Assembly (NCBI RefSeq): GCF_030816015.1
Contig: NZ_JAUSXN010000001.1
Span: 5,332,001 to 5,396,000 of the forward strand
DNA length: 64,000 bases
Direction: 5' to 3'
Source of the DNA: Pedobacter sp. W3I1
GTDB taxonomy: Bacteria; Bacteroidota; Bacteroidia; Sphingobacteriales; Sphingobacteriaceae
Numbering within the stretch: position 1 is the stretch's first letter; each line of letters opens with the position of its first letter. The position numbers and the translations under genes were made by a program. Of the stretch, positions 38,382-47,947 are shown one piece after another. The notes under the pieces were generated by a model. That model saw only the letters and a program-made list of their open reading frames with translations. It was not told where the DNA came from and did no database searches.

Positions 38382-41300
38382 TTATAGCGATAATTTAAGG
38401 CCGATGTTAAAAAACTTGTTTTGTGGATATTGCAATCCATTATCGTCTGCAATTTCAGGATCTACACCATAATCTTTCAGGTTATCTATCGAAAACAGGT
38501 TGTACCCGTTTACATATACCCTTGCATTCTGGATCTTGATTTTTTCTGCCCATCTTTTTGGCAAGGTATAGCCAATTTCAAGTGTACGCGCTCTCAGGTA
38601 TCTCACATTGTGTAACCAGAAAGTCGAGTTTCTGTTATTATTACTATGATCGCGATCGTTAAAACGGATTGCAGGATATTTGCCAGCCACCCAGGGACTG
38701 TTGAGGTTAAAAGGATCGGTACGGTGCCAGCTGTCATCAGCAAAATTCTGCAGCAAAGCGCCTCCGTTCTGGAATGCCCAGCGCTGCTCCCAGTTCTGGT
38801 TCCATGAATACATCGCACCGCCAGAAAAATCGGCGGTAAAATCGAAGTTTTTATAAGACCCACCAATGGTAAATCCAAAACCTATATTTGGTTGCCCTGC
38901 CGTGGTATAACCTATTGGTCTTTCATCTAAACCATCAATAATCCCATCGCCATTCTGATCTTTGTAGATTAAATCGCCAGGCAATAAAGAACGGTTACCT
39001 TTTCCATCAATATTCACCTTGGAGTTATTAATCTCATCAATGCTTTGAAACTGACCGGTTACTTCGTAACCCCAAAAAATATCGGCATATCTATCGGTAC
39101 CATTACTTCTGTAATTCTCCCACGAGTTGCCAAAACGTGGCTTATATCTTTCTAAAAGTTTCTTTCTGCTAATGGAAATGTTTCCACCAACATTGTAGTT
39201 AAACTCACCGATTTTATCTCTATAGTTTAAAGAGAATTCACCTCCAAACTGTGCATCGCTCTCCAGGTTTTCAGCATTTAGCGGGTATCCCAGTTCAATT
39301 GGAACAATTACGTCGTTTTTAATGGCTTTTAAACCAGTGCGTTTTCTATAAAAATAATCTGCTGTTCCGGAAAGTTTACTGCCGAACATGGAAAAATCAA
39401 TACCGATATCGGTAATTTTGCTTTTAAACCAACTCAGGTTATTAATAATAGGGCCTTTATCCCTTGAAGTGGTAATATTTTTCCCATCCAATATCACGCT
39501 GCCCTGATTGTAGTTATAACCTGGGATATAAGCAAAGGGATCGATATCCACATCATCATCCCCCAATACGCCATAAGAAGCACGGAGTTTCAAATCGTTT
39601 AAGATATTGCTTTCACCCAAAAGCGATTTCATAAATTTCTCTTGCGTAATTCTCCACCCAATTGATGCCGAAGGGAAATAACCCACGCGCCTATCTGGCG
39701 CAAACTTCCAGGAAGCATCTCTACGACCAGAAAGCTCCAGGTAATATTTATTGTCGTAGTTGTAGTTTAACCTGCCCACATAACCAATACGCGCCTGCTC
39801 TTCCTGTAGGTCAGCAAAATCCTGCCCGTCCATATCGGCAAACTGCAGCACAGGTAAAATATTAGTCTGTGGTACAGCGTGTTGAAAGGTGTAGGTTCTA
39901 AAACGGTCTAAACGCTCAGCTACCAACACTCCACCAACGGTATGTTTGCCAAAAGTGCGGTTATAATTGGCCTGAAGCTGATAGGTATTGGTGTATACTT
40001 TTTCGTTTCTACGCTCTCTGTAAGGGTTTGAACTGCCTACTTTTTCTTCATAAATGCCTGTTTCCGGATGGTAGGTATATACATTATAAGTATACTCATG
40101 CCCATTGATTACATTATCAGCAATGTAATAAGAATATAAACCTTTTATTTCTAAACCTTTGATTGGTGTTTCATAAGAGGCTGATAAATTGGTCTGTAAA
40201 ACTCTCCAGTCTGATTTCCAATATCCGCTTAGCGCTTTACTCTGCACGGCAAACTGCTCGGTATTGTGCCCGATATCGTTCGGGTAATTTGGATTGCCAT
40301 TGGCATAAGCCTGTTCAGTAGGCCTGTTTCTCAATAAAGCAAAACGGGCAGCCCAGTAATCATCTCCGCCTGGTACACCTGGCTGATCGCGACTTTCGAT
40401 ACGGCCATTAATGAGCATACCTACTTTAAAGCGGTCGGTTATTTTAGCTTCGATATTACTTTGGATATTGGTCCGGTTAAAATCGAATTCCCTCGCTGTG
40501 CCATATACGCCTTTCTGATCTAAACGGGTAGCAGAAAAGTAATAGTTTACGCGGTCACTTCCACCCGAAGCACTTAAGTTTACTGATGTTTGTGGTGCAT
40601 TTGGCGCAATAATAATATCTTTCCAGTTCTGACTCTGATAGCCGTATTCTGTGCCTGCTTTCCATTTATCCAATTCGGTCTGCGTAATATTCGTTACGCC
40701 GTTCTGGTTCATGTCTGCAGTAGCTTTACCTAACATCCACGTATAAGCATCGGTGGTTTCCGGAAAACGTACCCAGTTTTGCCAACCGGTATAGGCATCA
40801 ACACTAAAGGTATTGCGGGTACTGTTTTTGCCTCTTTTGGTGGTAACCAAAATTACACCGTTTGCGGCTCTGCTACCATAAATAGCTGCCGAAGCATCTT
40901 TAAGTACACTAATGGTTTCGATATCGTTTGGAGAAATGTTATTAAATTGCCCTGCATCCTGTTGAATTCCATCAATAACGTATAACGGATTACCCATGTT
41001 ACGGATCTGAATATTGGCGCTCGAGCCTGGTCTTCCATCAGGCATCCTGAAAGATACACCAGGTAACTTTCCTGCTAACCCTGTACTCACGGTAGAACCG
41101 CCATGCACTTTTTCGAGGTCTTTACTGCTGATTGATGAAATGGCGCCTGTAATGGCCTCCTTTTTCTGCGTATTGTAACCCACTACAACAACCTCTGATA
41201 AATCGTTATTAGATGGTTTAAGTTTAACATTGATTTGCGTACGGCCAGCCAATGCAACTTCCTGATTTATATAGCCCACATAAATAAAGATCAGTGTGGC

Positions 41301-41585
41301 GTTTTTATCAGCTACCTGAATCTTGAATTTTCCATCGCCATCGGTAGTTACGCCTGTATTGGTACCTTTAACTTTAATACTGGCACCAACAACCGTTTCT
41401 CCTTTTTCGTCGGTTACGGTTCCGGTAACAGCCGTTTGCTCCTGGGCACTGAGCTGAAATGAAAGTAAGATCAGGGTGATGGAAGTAAAAATAACGGAGA
41501 GGATTTTGCGTTTCAAAAACATTTTTTGAAGCAAGTACCAATCCACGCGTACAAAGCCGCCATAAGAGAATAAACTTCTTTTCAT
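38382..41585 (-). CDS. SusC-like TonB-dependent transporter
   Basis: 1067 aa. The ATG at 41585 gives a 21-residue extension before MFLKRKILSV (41522); such extensions (FVRVDWYLLQKMF) are common in Sphingobacteriaceae SusC proteins, so I keep it. Signal peptide ends at LSAQ, then a carboxypeptidase-like domain (TAVTGTVTDEKGETVVGAS), plug domain (EVVVVGYNTQKKEAITGAIS, NIQIRNMGNPLYVIDGIQQD) and 22-strand barrel ending NIGLKLSL. It imports oligosaccharides with TonB energy. It is the first gene of the operon; an inverted GATAC/GTATC sequence lies about 100 bases upstream. Confidence 0.96.
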   Translation of the reverse strand: MKRSLFSYGGFVRVDWYLLQKMFLKRKILSVIFTSITLILLSFQLSAQEQTAVTGTVTDEKGETVVGASIKVKGTNTGVTTDGDGKFKIQVADKNATLIFIYVGYINQEVALAGRTQINVKLKPSNNDLSEVVVVGYNTQKKEAITGAISSISSKDLEKVHGGSTVSTGLAGKLPGVSFRMPDGRPGSSANIQIRNMGNPLYVIDGIQQDAGQFNNISPNDIETISVLKDASAAIYGSRAANGVILVTTKRGKNSTRNTFSVDAYTGWQNWVRFPETTDAYTWMLGKATADMNQNGVTNITQTELDKWKAGTEYGYQSQNWKDIIIAPNAPQTSVNLSASGGSDRVNYYFSATRLDQKGVYGTAREFDFNRTNIQSNIEAKITDRFKVGMLINGRIESRDQPGVPGGDDYWAARFALLRNRPTEQAYANGNPNYPNDIGHNTEQFAVQSKALSGYWKSDWRVLQTNLSASYETPIKGLEIKGLYSYYIADNVINGHEYTYNVYTYHPETGIYEEKVGSSNPYRERRNEKVYTNTYQLQANYNRTFGKHTVGGVLVAERLDRFRTYTFQHAVPQTNILPVLQFADMDGQDFADLQEEQARIGYVGRLNYNYDNKYYLELSGRRDASWKFAPDRRVGYFPSASIGWRITQEKFMKSLLGESNILNDLKLRASYGVLGDDDVDIDPFAYIPGYNYNQGSVILDGKNITTSRDKGPIINNLSWFKSKITDIGIDFSMFGSKLSGTADYFYRKRTGLKAIKNDVIVPIELGYPLNAENLESDAQFGGEFSLNYRDKIGEFNYNVGGNISISRKKLLERYKPRFGNSWENYRSNGTDRYADIFWGYEVTGQFQSIDEINNSKVNIDGKGNRSLLPGDLIYKDQNGDGIIDGLDERPIGYTTAGQPNIGFGFTIGGSYKNFDFTADFSGGAMYSWNQNWEQRWAFQNGGALLQNFADDSWHRTDPFNLNSPWVAGKYPAIRFNDRDHSNNNRNSTFWLHNVRYLRARTLEIGYTLPKRWAEKIKIQNARVYVNGYNLFSIDNLKDYGVDPEIADDNGLQYPQNKFFNIGLKLSL

Positions 41586-41952
41586 ATTAGGTTAGGGATT
41601 TGGTTAGTTAAAGAGGTAAATGGATTTAGTTCTATTTAATTCTTATCCAAAGATTCGGTTTTTAGCTTTTCGGAGGGATACGCATTTGTATCAATCTTTC
41701 TTCATTTTGTCTCGATTTGTATTTATGGAGTCTGTTTAGCCACGGAGGCTCAGAAACACGGAAAATGCTGCTCAATGCGTCATCATGAGGCTTAATTTAT
41801 TTTATAAAAATCACTATAGAAGTTCAAGGAGATAGCTCCCTCAAGCTTTCGTCATTTCGAGCGAAGTGCAACGCAGTCGAGAAATCTGCCTAGATAGATC
41901 TCTCCATTTCGCTGCGCTCCAGTCGAGATGATTGTTATGATAAAAACAAATT
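41586..41952. other. Intergenic region between SusC and the IS110 element
   Basis: 367 bases. It should carry the SusC promoter and the binding site of the PUL regulator. The inverted sequence GATACGCATTTGTATC (41687-41702) is a possible operator. A palindromic repeat fills 41850-41932. No gene. Confidence 0.45.
41850..41932. repeat. Dispersed palindromic repeat (GTCATTTCGAGCG type)
   Basis: CGTCATTTCGAGCGAAGTGC on the left matches GCTGCGCTCCAGTCGAGATG on the right as an imperfect inverted repeat, with AGATCTCTC near the centre. It abuts the IS110 element. Confidence 0.75.
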
Positions 41953-42975
41953 TTAAGCAGCTATATTATAATTATTTTTATAGCTAGCTTGATTTTTTAT
42001 AACTGCAGCAACTCTTAATGCTATCTTGTTTCTAACGGCATTAATTATGCTCATGCTGTGCTTCCCTTCATCCTTTTTTCTATTGTAATATGTCTTGAAT
42101 TCCTGATTGTGTTGAATTAGAGATAATGCACACATATGCAGCAATCTTTTAAGTTCTTTATTGGCCATCCGGTGTACCTTGGATTTACCTTTGATACTTA
42201 TACCACTGCTGTGTTCAAATGGAGCAACCCCTGCATAACAGGCCAGTTCTTTTCCGCTGGGCCGCCCTGCAAAATTTCCCGTGCAGCCAATCAGGTATAC
42301 TGCTGTAACATGCCCTATCCCAGGGATACTGAGCAATAATTTGTAGTTCTGCTTGAAATCCTGGTTTCCTGTAATGATTTTTTTGATCTGATCTTCGAGG
42401 TTCTTGATTGATTTGGCTATACCCTCAATTGCATTTTTAAGTGCTTTTTCAATCAGTTTCTGATGTTCTTTACCATTGACATTACCAAGTTCTTTTACCG
42501 AAACGCTAATGCCAGACCTTTGTTTGAGCAGCTTTGTCCGAGCTGATATCAGATCTTTCAGGAGCATCAGCTCGGGATCCAGGGCAGCTGTCGCCTTTAG
42601 ATCATCCGCTTCCTTAAATGCATAGTTGCATAAACGTATGCTGTCTATTTTATCATTTTTACCCCTTGCTATCCCAAAGCTCCATTTGATATGGGCTGCA
42701 TTGCCAATATGGATGGGCAGATTTCTGTTGCTGCAGAAAGTCCATATTAAACGGTGATAGATCCCGGTATTTTCTATGACAATCAAGGAGTCCTCATTGA
42801 ACGTGGTTTTCTGCGATTTCAACCACTTCTCAAATAGCTTTATCCCTGGTGCTGTGTTGTCAAACCGTGCGGTTGCTATCTCCTGTTTTACATGGTTCAC
42901 AACGGCCATCAATGCAACATCGAAGTAAGGTTTGGAAACATCAATCCCGATAAAAAATTTTGTAGTGCCAATCAT
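41953..42975 (-). CDS. IS110-family DEDD transposase
   Basis: 340 aa. RuvC-like N-terminal domain with the DEDD set visible: Asp12 (FFIGIDVSKPYFDV), Glu68 (LIVIENTGIYH), Asp108 and Asp111 (GKNDKIDSIRL). The C-terminal Transposase_20 domain has LLSIPGIGHVTAVYLIG, ELACYAGVAPFEHSSG and MANKELKRLLHMCALS. It looks intact. IS110-type recombinases are guided by a bridge RNA encoded in the element's non-coding end. It inserted between the PUL sensor gene and SusC. Confidence 0.95.
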   Translation of the reverse strand: MIGTTKFFIGIDVSKPYFDVALMAVVNHVKQEIATARFDNTAPGIKLFEKWLKSQKTTFNEDSLIVIENTGIYHRLIWTFCSNRNLPIHIGNAAHIKWSFGIARGKNDKIDSIRLCNYAFKEADDLKATAALDPELMLLKDLISARTKLLKQRSGISVSVKELGNVNGKEHQKLIEKALKNAIEGIAKSIKNLEDQIKKIITGNQDFKQNYKLLLSIPGIGHVTAVYLIGCTGNFAGRPSGKELACYAGVAPFEHSSGISIKGKSKVHRMANKELKRLLHMCALSLIQHNQEFKTYYNRKKDEGKHSMSIINAVRNKIALRVAAVIKNQASYKNNYNIAA

Positions 42976-43151
42976 CCTGTTATTTTTTATGTTTGTAGTG
43001 GTTACCTAATTTTTACCCCATCGATCCTAGTCCTTAATAATGGGTATTGCCCTAATTGTTATCTGGTCACTAAGGGAAAAAACGGTAGCGGATTGCATCA
43101 TCTCATAGGTATAAAAACCTTGACGAACTTTTAATGTGCCGCTACCGTTTT
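42976..43151 (-). ncRNA. Candidate bridge RNA region of the IS110 element
   Basis: In the IS110 group the guide (bridge) RNA is encoded in the non-coding sequence upstream of the recombinase. This segment is in that place, non-coding and structured: besides the 13-bp inverted repeat at its far end there is ATTAAGGACTAGG-like sequence near the transposase start. I did not fold it or identify the target- and donor-binding loops. Confidence 0.35.
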
Positions 43152-43897
43152 AGGTAATCTGATTTATAATTTAAGCAAAGTAAATAGTTATTATCCTTAA
43201 ATAAAATATCAAAACAAATCTAAAGGACGATGTTTTTTATTAAAGTCTGTCAATGGTAGTTCAGCTCAGGATCTTAATAACAACAGACTAACATGATAGA
43301 TTAAGAAACAAGTTCAGGATCTTAATAGCAACAGTTTTTTCGGAAATGATGGGGCTGGCACATTTCGGTTAGGGAAGCCCTGCTATCACTTCAAGTCCTC
43401 ACTCATGCTTCGCTCCGGGCTTTCCGTTCTATCAGGTTTATTTAACACAGGCCTGTGGCGCTATTGAAATCAAATCTTGCAGATTTTTTACGCTGGGTTT
43501 TGCGTTAGGGGTTGTAAGGGCTCAGTACCGGTCCTTCATCGGTACCGGAGCGAAGCGAAGCCCTGAAAAGCCCGACCTTTTCCCGTATTTCACGGGATTG
43601 GGGAACGCCCAAATCAGTTGGCAGTTGACAATTGGCAGTTTTAAGGTTTATAAAGCTTAGGTAACGCACAGATTAGCTTGCAATTGGCAGTTGACAGTTT
43701 TATAAAGAAGAATAACACTCAGATTAGGTTGCAGTTGACAGTTTTCAGGTCTATAAAAATTGAGTTCCTTACTTCTTTAAGGCTTTCCCAAATAAAAATG
43801 GAATCTGTCTCAATCTTTCTACTTATCCGCTCAAATTTAAATTAGCCTGAAAGCAAAGCATTTCTTTAATATATTTGATGCAGCTGACCAAGATCTC
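43152..43897. other. Non-coding, repeat-rich region upstream of the sensor kinase
   Basis: Nearly 750 bases without a gene. A 22-base direct repeat (TTCAGGATCTTAATAGCAAC) occurs at 43265-43286 and 43313-43334. From 43340 to 43600 a GC-richer block carries GGGCTTTCCG- and GAAGCCC-type inverted pieces and two CGGTACCG sequences, perhaps a decayed mobile repeat. Three related AT-rich units follow (separate entry). Confidence 0.5.
43612..43759. repeat. Three imperfect tandem units upstream of the sensor kinase
   Basis: Units of about 50 bases, each with CAGATTAG-like start, a GCAGTTGACA or GCAATTGGCA core, then GTTTT and TATAAA, begin near 43612, 43669 and 43719. They lie 140-290 bases upstream of the kinase start and could be duplicated regulatory sites or simple slippage products. 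Confidence 0.55.
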
Positions 43898-46800
43898 TTG
43901 AAAAAACTCTTCATCCTTTTATGTCTGTTGTTTTCGGTCCACCTGCTTTGGGCGCAACCTTATTATTTCAGGCATTATCAGGTAGAAAACGGACTTTCTA
44001 ACAATACGGCATTTTGTAGTGTGCAGGATGGAAACGGTTTTATGTGGTTTGGCACAAAAGATGGTTTAAACCGGTTTGATGGTTATTCTTTTAAAACTTA
44101 CCGCCACGATCCGGATCAGGCTGGCAGTTTAGGCAACGATTTAATTTACGCGCTCCACCACGATCAGGAACAAACCCTCTGGGTTGGCACCAATAACGGT
44201 GTATATCAATACAATCCCATAAAAGAAAGCTTTGCCATTATTAAAGAAACCAAGGGCATGCGCATTATGGATCTGGCTAGCGATCAGCGCGGAAATTTAT
44301 GGATCTTATCTTCATTTAAAATATATTTATATCAAAAGCGCAGCAAGAAAATACAGGCTTTTACTCATAATGCCCCTTTTGATGCATCATTGGTAACTAT
44401 TTTAAAAGATGGTAGCGTATGGATCAGTACCGGAAAGGGAACTTTAGAAAAATACAATCCCAAAGCGAATAATTTTCAACGATTTAATATTAATGGTAAA
44501 AATGCCAAAACCGAATATGGCTGGGTATCGAGAATTGCAGGAACCGAAAATGGAAATTTACTGGTTGGCACCACCAATCAGGGTGTTAAACTCTTTAATC
44601 CAGTCACTTTAGCATCAAAAAATATACTCAGGTTAAACGACGACCAAACGCCAATTTTTGTACGGGATATCAAAAAAACAGGACCTCATGAATTTTGGAT
44701 TGCCACAGAATCAGGCATTTACATTTACAATGATGAAAATGAATCGATTATCCACATTAAAAAACAATATAATAACGATTATTCTTTAAGTGATAATGCT
44801 ATTTATACCATCTGCCTCGACCGTGAAGGAGGGGTTTGGACGGGCAGTTATTTTGGAGGCGTAAATTATTATTCGAGCCATACTTCACTGTTTACCAAAT
44901 ACTTTCCGCAAAAAGGTACAAACTCGATCAGTGGAAGCGATGTAAGGGAAATTACCCGAGATAGAAATGGAAATTTCTGGATCGGTACGGAAGATGCCGG
45001 GCTGAATAAACTTGATGTAAAAACAGGGATATTTAAACACTTTTTACCCGATGGAAAACCCGGAAGCATTGCCTATTCCAATATCCACGGCTTATTAGTT
45101 GATGGAGACAAACTTTGGATTGGCACTTTCGAACATGGATTGGATGTTTTAGACCTGAAAACAGAAAAGGTAATTAAACATTACCAGGCAGGTGTTGGAA
45201 ATGCCTTACGCACCAACTTTATTGTTACTTTCTGTAAAACACGGTCGGGTGAAATTTTAGTTGGAACCATTAACGGGATTTACCGCTATAACCGCAAACG
45301 CGATGATTTTGAACCTATTGCCGGTCTCCCCTTTATTTTTTACTATTCGGTTATCGAAGACAGCAAGGGTAATATCTGGGCAGGTAGCTTTAACGATGGT
45401 TTATTCCAGTTTAACTTATCCAAATCAGGCTATGTGAACTACCGAAATATTCCGACAGATTCGAAAAGTTTAAGTCATAACACCGTAAATAGTGTTTTTG
45501 AAGATCGTAAACAACAGATTTGGGTAACCACAGACGGTGGTGGACTTTGCAGGCTTGATCAGAAAACGCATCAATTTAAGCGTTATGGCATAAAAAATGG
45601 TTTTCCCAGCAATTACCTTTTCCGCATTGAGGAAGATGCCGCAAATAAGTTCTGGATTAGTAGTACCAGGGGCCTTATCCATTTTGACCCCTCTATGGGT
45701 TTAAACAAAACCTATACTAAAGCCAACGGATTGCTTACCGATCAGTTCAACTACAGTTCTGCCTATCAGGATGAGGACGGCCGAACCTATTTTGGGAGCG
45801 TAAAAGGGCTGGTCAGCTTCAATCCGGCTAATTTAAAAGCAACATCTTACCAAACCCCTGTATTTTTAACCGGGTTTCAGATCAACAGTTCAGAAATAGG
45901 TTTAAATGGGACAGATTCTATTTCTGACAAATCGATCGTTTATGCCGATACTATCGAACTTAATTATAACCAATCATCTTTTAGTATCGATTTTGCAGCC
46001 TTAAGCTATTTATCGCCCGAAATGACAGAGTATGCTTATAAAATGACAGGGCTTTATAAAAACTGGGAATATTTAAAAACCAACAGGAAGGTTTACTTTA
46101 CCAAACTAGCCCCAGGGAATTATATTTTTGAAGTGAAAGCTTTGGTTGAAGGAAGTAGTACATGGAGCACCAAAAATGTTAAACTTCTGATCAAAATTCG
46201 TCCTCCTTTTTACCTCAGCCCCATTGCATATCTGCTTTACCTGATTGCTGCAGGTGCAATTATTTTCTTCCTGGTGCGAAGGTACCACCGAAAAATTGCG
46301 CTAAAAAACAGCAGGCGGATGGAAGTTTTTGAGCATGAAAAACAAAAAGAAGTTTATCAGGCAAAAATCGAATTCTTCACGAATGTTGCCCACGAAATCA
46401 GAACTCCGCTCACCTTGATTATCGGGCCGATGGAGAAACTGATTAAACAGGCCGATGCCGTACCCGCCATAGAAAAGAATTTACGGATTATGGCCCGAAA
46501 CACCGATAGATTGCTCAAATTAACCAATCAGTTATTGGATTTCAGAAAAACTGAAACCAGCGAATTTTCACTGAACTTTGTAAAGGCCGATATAGCTGAG
46601 ATCCTAAAAGATGTATTTCTCCAGTTTCAACCCGCTGCAGAACAGCAAGACATTAAGTACAACCTTCATATACCCGAAAAAAAACTCCTGGCTTATATCG
46701 ATGTAGAGGCTTTTTACAAAATGATCAGCAATTTGACAGACAATGCCATCAAATATGGGAAAACCACTGTACAAATCAACTTATCATTGCAGGATGGCGA

Positions 46801-47068
46801 TAAATTTACTGTGATGGTTAAAAACGATGGAAACAGAATCCCTGTAGAAATTAAGGACAAGATATTCGAACCATTTTTTAGGGCTAAGGAAACAGAAATA
46901 AAGGCAGGAACCGGAATAGGTTTATCGATTTCAAAATCGCTTGCACAACTGCATAGCGGGGAACTTTATTTAGATTTTAATGATGGTGATTTTAATATAT
47001 TTGTATTAGAACTGCCTATCCATCAACTTATAGAATTTAACCTGAACGGAAAATGGAAGAAATTGTAG
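43898..47068 (+). CDS. PUL sensor histidine kinase with periplasmic Reg_prop propellers
   Basis: 1056 aa. Start is TTG at 43898, chosen because it begins the signal peptide MKKLFILLCLLFSVHLLWAQ and no ATG exists in frame upstream. Periplasmic part: repeated Reg_prop blades (MWFGTKDGLNRFDGY, LWVGTNNGVYQY, VWTGSYFGGVNYYSS) forming two seven-bladed propellers, then a Y_Y_Y domain (about 660-770) and one transmembrane helix (about 775-795). Cytoplasmic HisKA with His in NVAHEIRTPLTLIIGP (about residue 831), N box NLTDNAIKYG and G box GTGIGLS. It is built like a Bacteroidota hybrid sensor but ends after the ATPase domain; receiver and AraC domain are encoded separately, overlapping by 16 bases. 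Confidence 0.93.
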   Translation: MKKLFILLCLLFSVHLLWAQPYYFRHYQVENGLSNNTAFCSVQDGNGFMWFGTKDGLNRFDGYSFKTYRHDPDQAGSLGNDLIYALHHDQEQTLWVGTNNGVYQYNPIKESFAIIKETKGMRIMDLASDQRGNLWILSSFKIYLYQKRSKKIQAFTHNAPFDASLVTILKDGSVWISTGKGTLEKYNPKANNFQRFNINGKNAKTEYGWVSRIAGTENGNLLVGTTNQGVKLFNPVTLASKNILRLNDDQTPIFVRDIKKTGPHEFWIATESGIYIYNDENESIIHIKKQYNNDYSLSDNAIYTICLDREGGVWTGSYFGGVNYYSSHTSLFTKYFPQKGTNSISGSDVREITRDRNGNFWIGTEDAGLNKLDVKTGIFKHFLPDGKPGSIAYSNIHGLLVDGDKLWIGTFEHGLDVLDLKTEKVIKHYQAGVGNALRTNFIVTFCKTRSGEILVGTINGIYRYNRKRDDFEPIAGLPFIFYYSVIEDSKGNIWAGSFNDGLFQFNLSKSGYVNYRNIPTDSKSLSHNTVNSVFEDRKQQIWVTTDGGGLCRLDQKTHQFKRYGIKNGFPSNYLFRIEEDAANKFWISSTRGLIHFDPSMGLNKTYTKANGLLTDQFNYSSAYQDEDGRTYFGSVKGLVSFNPANLKATSYQTPVFLTGFQINSSEIGLNGTDSISDKSIVYADTIELNYNQSSFSIDFAALSYLSPEMTEYAYKMTGLYKNWEYLKTNRKVYFTKLAPGNYIFEVKALVEGSSTWSTKNVKLLIKIRPPFYLSPIAYLLYLIAAGAIIFFLVRRYHRKIALKNSRRMEVFEHEKQKEVYQAKIEFFTNVAHEIRTPLTLIIGPMEKLIKQADAVPAIEKNLRIMARNTDRLLKLTNQLLDFRKTETSEFSLNFVKADIAEILKDVFLQFQPAAEQQDIKYNLHIPEKKLLAYIDVEAFYKMISNLTDNAIKYGKTTVQINLSLQDGDKFTVMVKNDGNRIPVEIKDKIFEPFFRAKETEIKAGTGIGLSISKSLAQLHSGELYLDFNDGDFNIFVLELPIHQLIEFNLNGKWKKL

Positions 47069-47877
47069 GCACGCTTACCATAAAAGATACTGAAGATATG
47101 GAAAGGCCTGTAGTGTTATTGGTTGATGACAACGAAGATATCCTTGATTTCATTTCAGATGATCTGGAAGAAAAATATCGTGTTCTACAAGCCAGGAACG
47201 GCATAGAAGCATTAGAAATATTACATCATGAAATTGTTCAACTCATTATCAGCGATGTGATGATGCCTGAAATGGACGGCTTCGAATTTTGTGCAAAAGT
47301 TAAATCTACCTTAGAATTCAGCCATATCCCCGTGATCTTGCTTACCGCGAAAAATTCGTTGCAATCTAAAATTGAAGGTTTAGAGCTGGGCGCCGATGCC
47401 TATGTAGAAAAGCCCTTTTCGCCAGAATTTCTTCAAGTGCAGATTTCGAGTCTGATTAAAAACAGGAATAAGATTAAGGAATATTTCGCCAGTTCCCCCC
47501 TCCTCCACCTTAAAAGCATTGCCTATTCTAAGGCAGATGAGTTGTTTTTAGAAAAATTACAGGATATCATTAACAAAAACATTAGCGATCAGGATCTGGA
47601 TGTAGAACATCTGGCAGAAAAGATGAACATGAGCCGGCCAACCTTATACCGGAAAATCAAATCTATTTCTAACCTGAGTCCGAATGAACTGATTAATTTA
47701 GCCCGACTAAAAAAAGCTGCAGAACTTTTAAATGAAGGGATCCTAAAAATTTATGAAATCTCAGAAATGGTTGGTTATAGCTCTCAATCTCACTTTGGAA
47801 GAAACTTTGCCAAACAGTTCGGCATGTCGCCAACCGACTATGTAAACAGTAAAACTTCAGATAAAAAAAAGCCTTAA
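47053..47877 (+). CDS. Response regulator with AraC-type DNA-binding domain
   Basis: 274 aa; start at 47053 overlaps the kinase gene by 16 bases, with an alternative ATG at 47098. Receiver domain with acidic pair in VVLLVDDNEDIL, phospho-acceptor Asp68 in IISDVMMPEMDG, Thr in VILLTAKNS and Lys in YVEKPFSPEF. AraC helix-turn-helix pair at about residues 180-265 (LAEKMNMSRPTLYRKIKSIS and ISEMVGYSSQSHFGRNFAKQ). Together with the kinase it is the split form of a hybrid two-component system and most likely activates the SusC operon across the IS110 element. Confidence 0.93.
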   Translation: MEEIVGTLTIKDTEDMERPVVLLVDDNEDILDFISDDLEEKYRVLQARNGIEALEILHHEIVQLIISDVMMPEMDGFEFCAKVKSTLEFSHIPVILLTAKNSLQSKIEGLELGADAYVEKPFSPEFLQVQISSLIKNRNKIKEYFASSPLLHLKSIAYSKADELFLEKLQDIINKNISDQDLDVEHLAEKMNMSRPTLYRKIKSISNLSPNELINLARLKKAAELLNEGILKIYEISEMVGYSSQSHFGRNFAKQFGMSPTDYVNSKTSDKKKP

Positions 47878-47947
47878 AATCAAACAGTTAACCCATTGTT
47901 TTTTTCTTTAATTTTCTGTAAATTGTCATAACCAAAATATAGAAGTT

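Larger units (their letters stand above)
41953..43151 (-). mobile_element. IS110-family insertion sequence (ends approximate)
   Basis: Transposase plus about 175 bases of non-coding sequence on its 5' side. Near the far end the 13-mer AAAACGGTAGCGG (43079-43091) is inverted as CCGCTACCGTTTT (43139-43151). IS110 elements lack ordinary terminal repeats and make no clear target duplication, so the exact ends need a comparison with an empty site. Confidence 0.6.

Noticed and set aside
43340..43610. GC-rich block considered as a structured RNA or rRNA fragment
   Set aside because: No rRNA or tRNA signature is visible and the inverted pieces are short; kept only as non-coding region.
43612..43759. 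CRISPR-like spacing of the three repeat units
   Set aside because: The units are imperfect, without constant spacers, and no cas gene is present.
47053..47068. Idea that the sensor kinase and regulator were one gene split by a frameshift
   Set aside because: The regulator frame has a stop (TAA) just upstream of its own ATG and both genes have proper ends, so coupled genes are the better reading.
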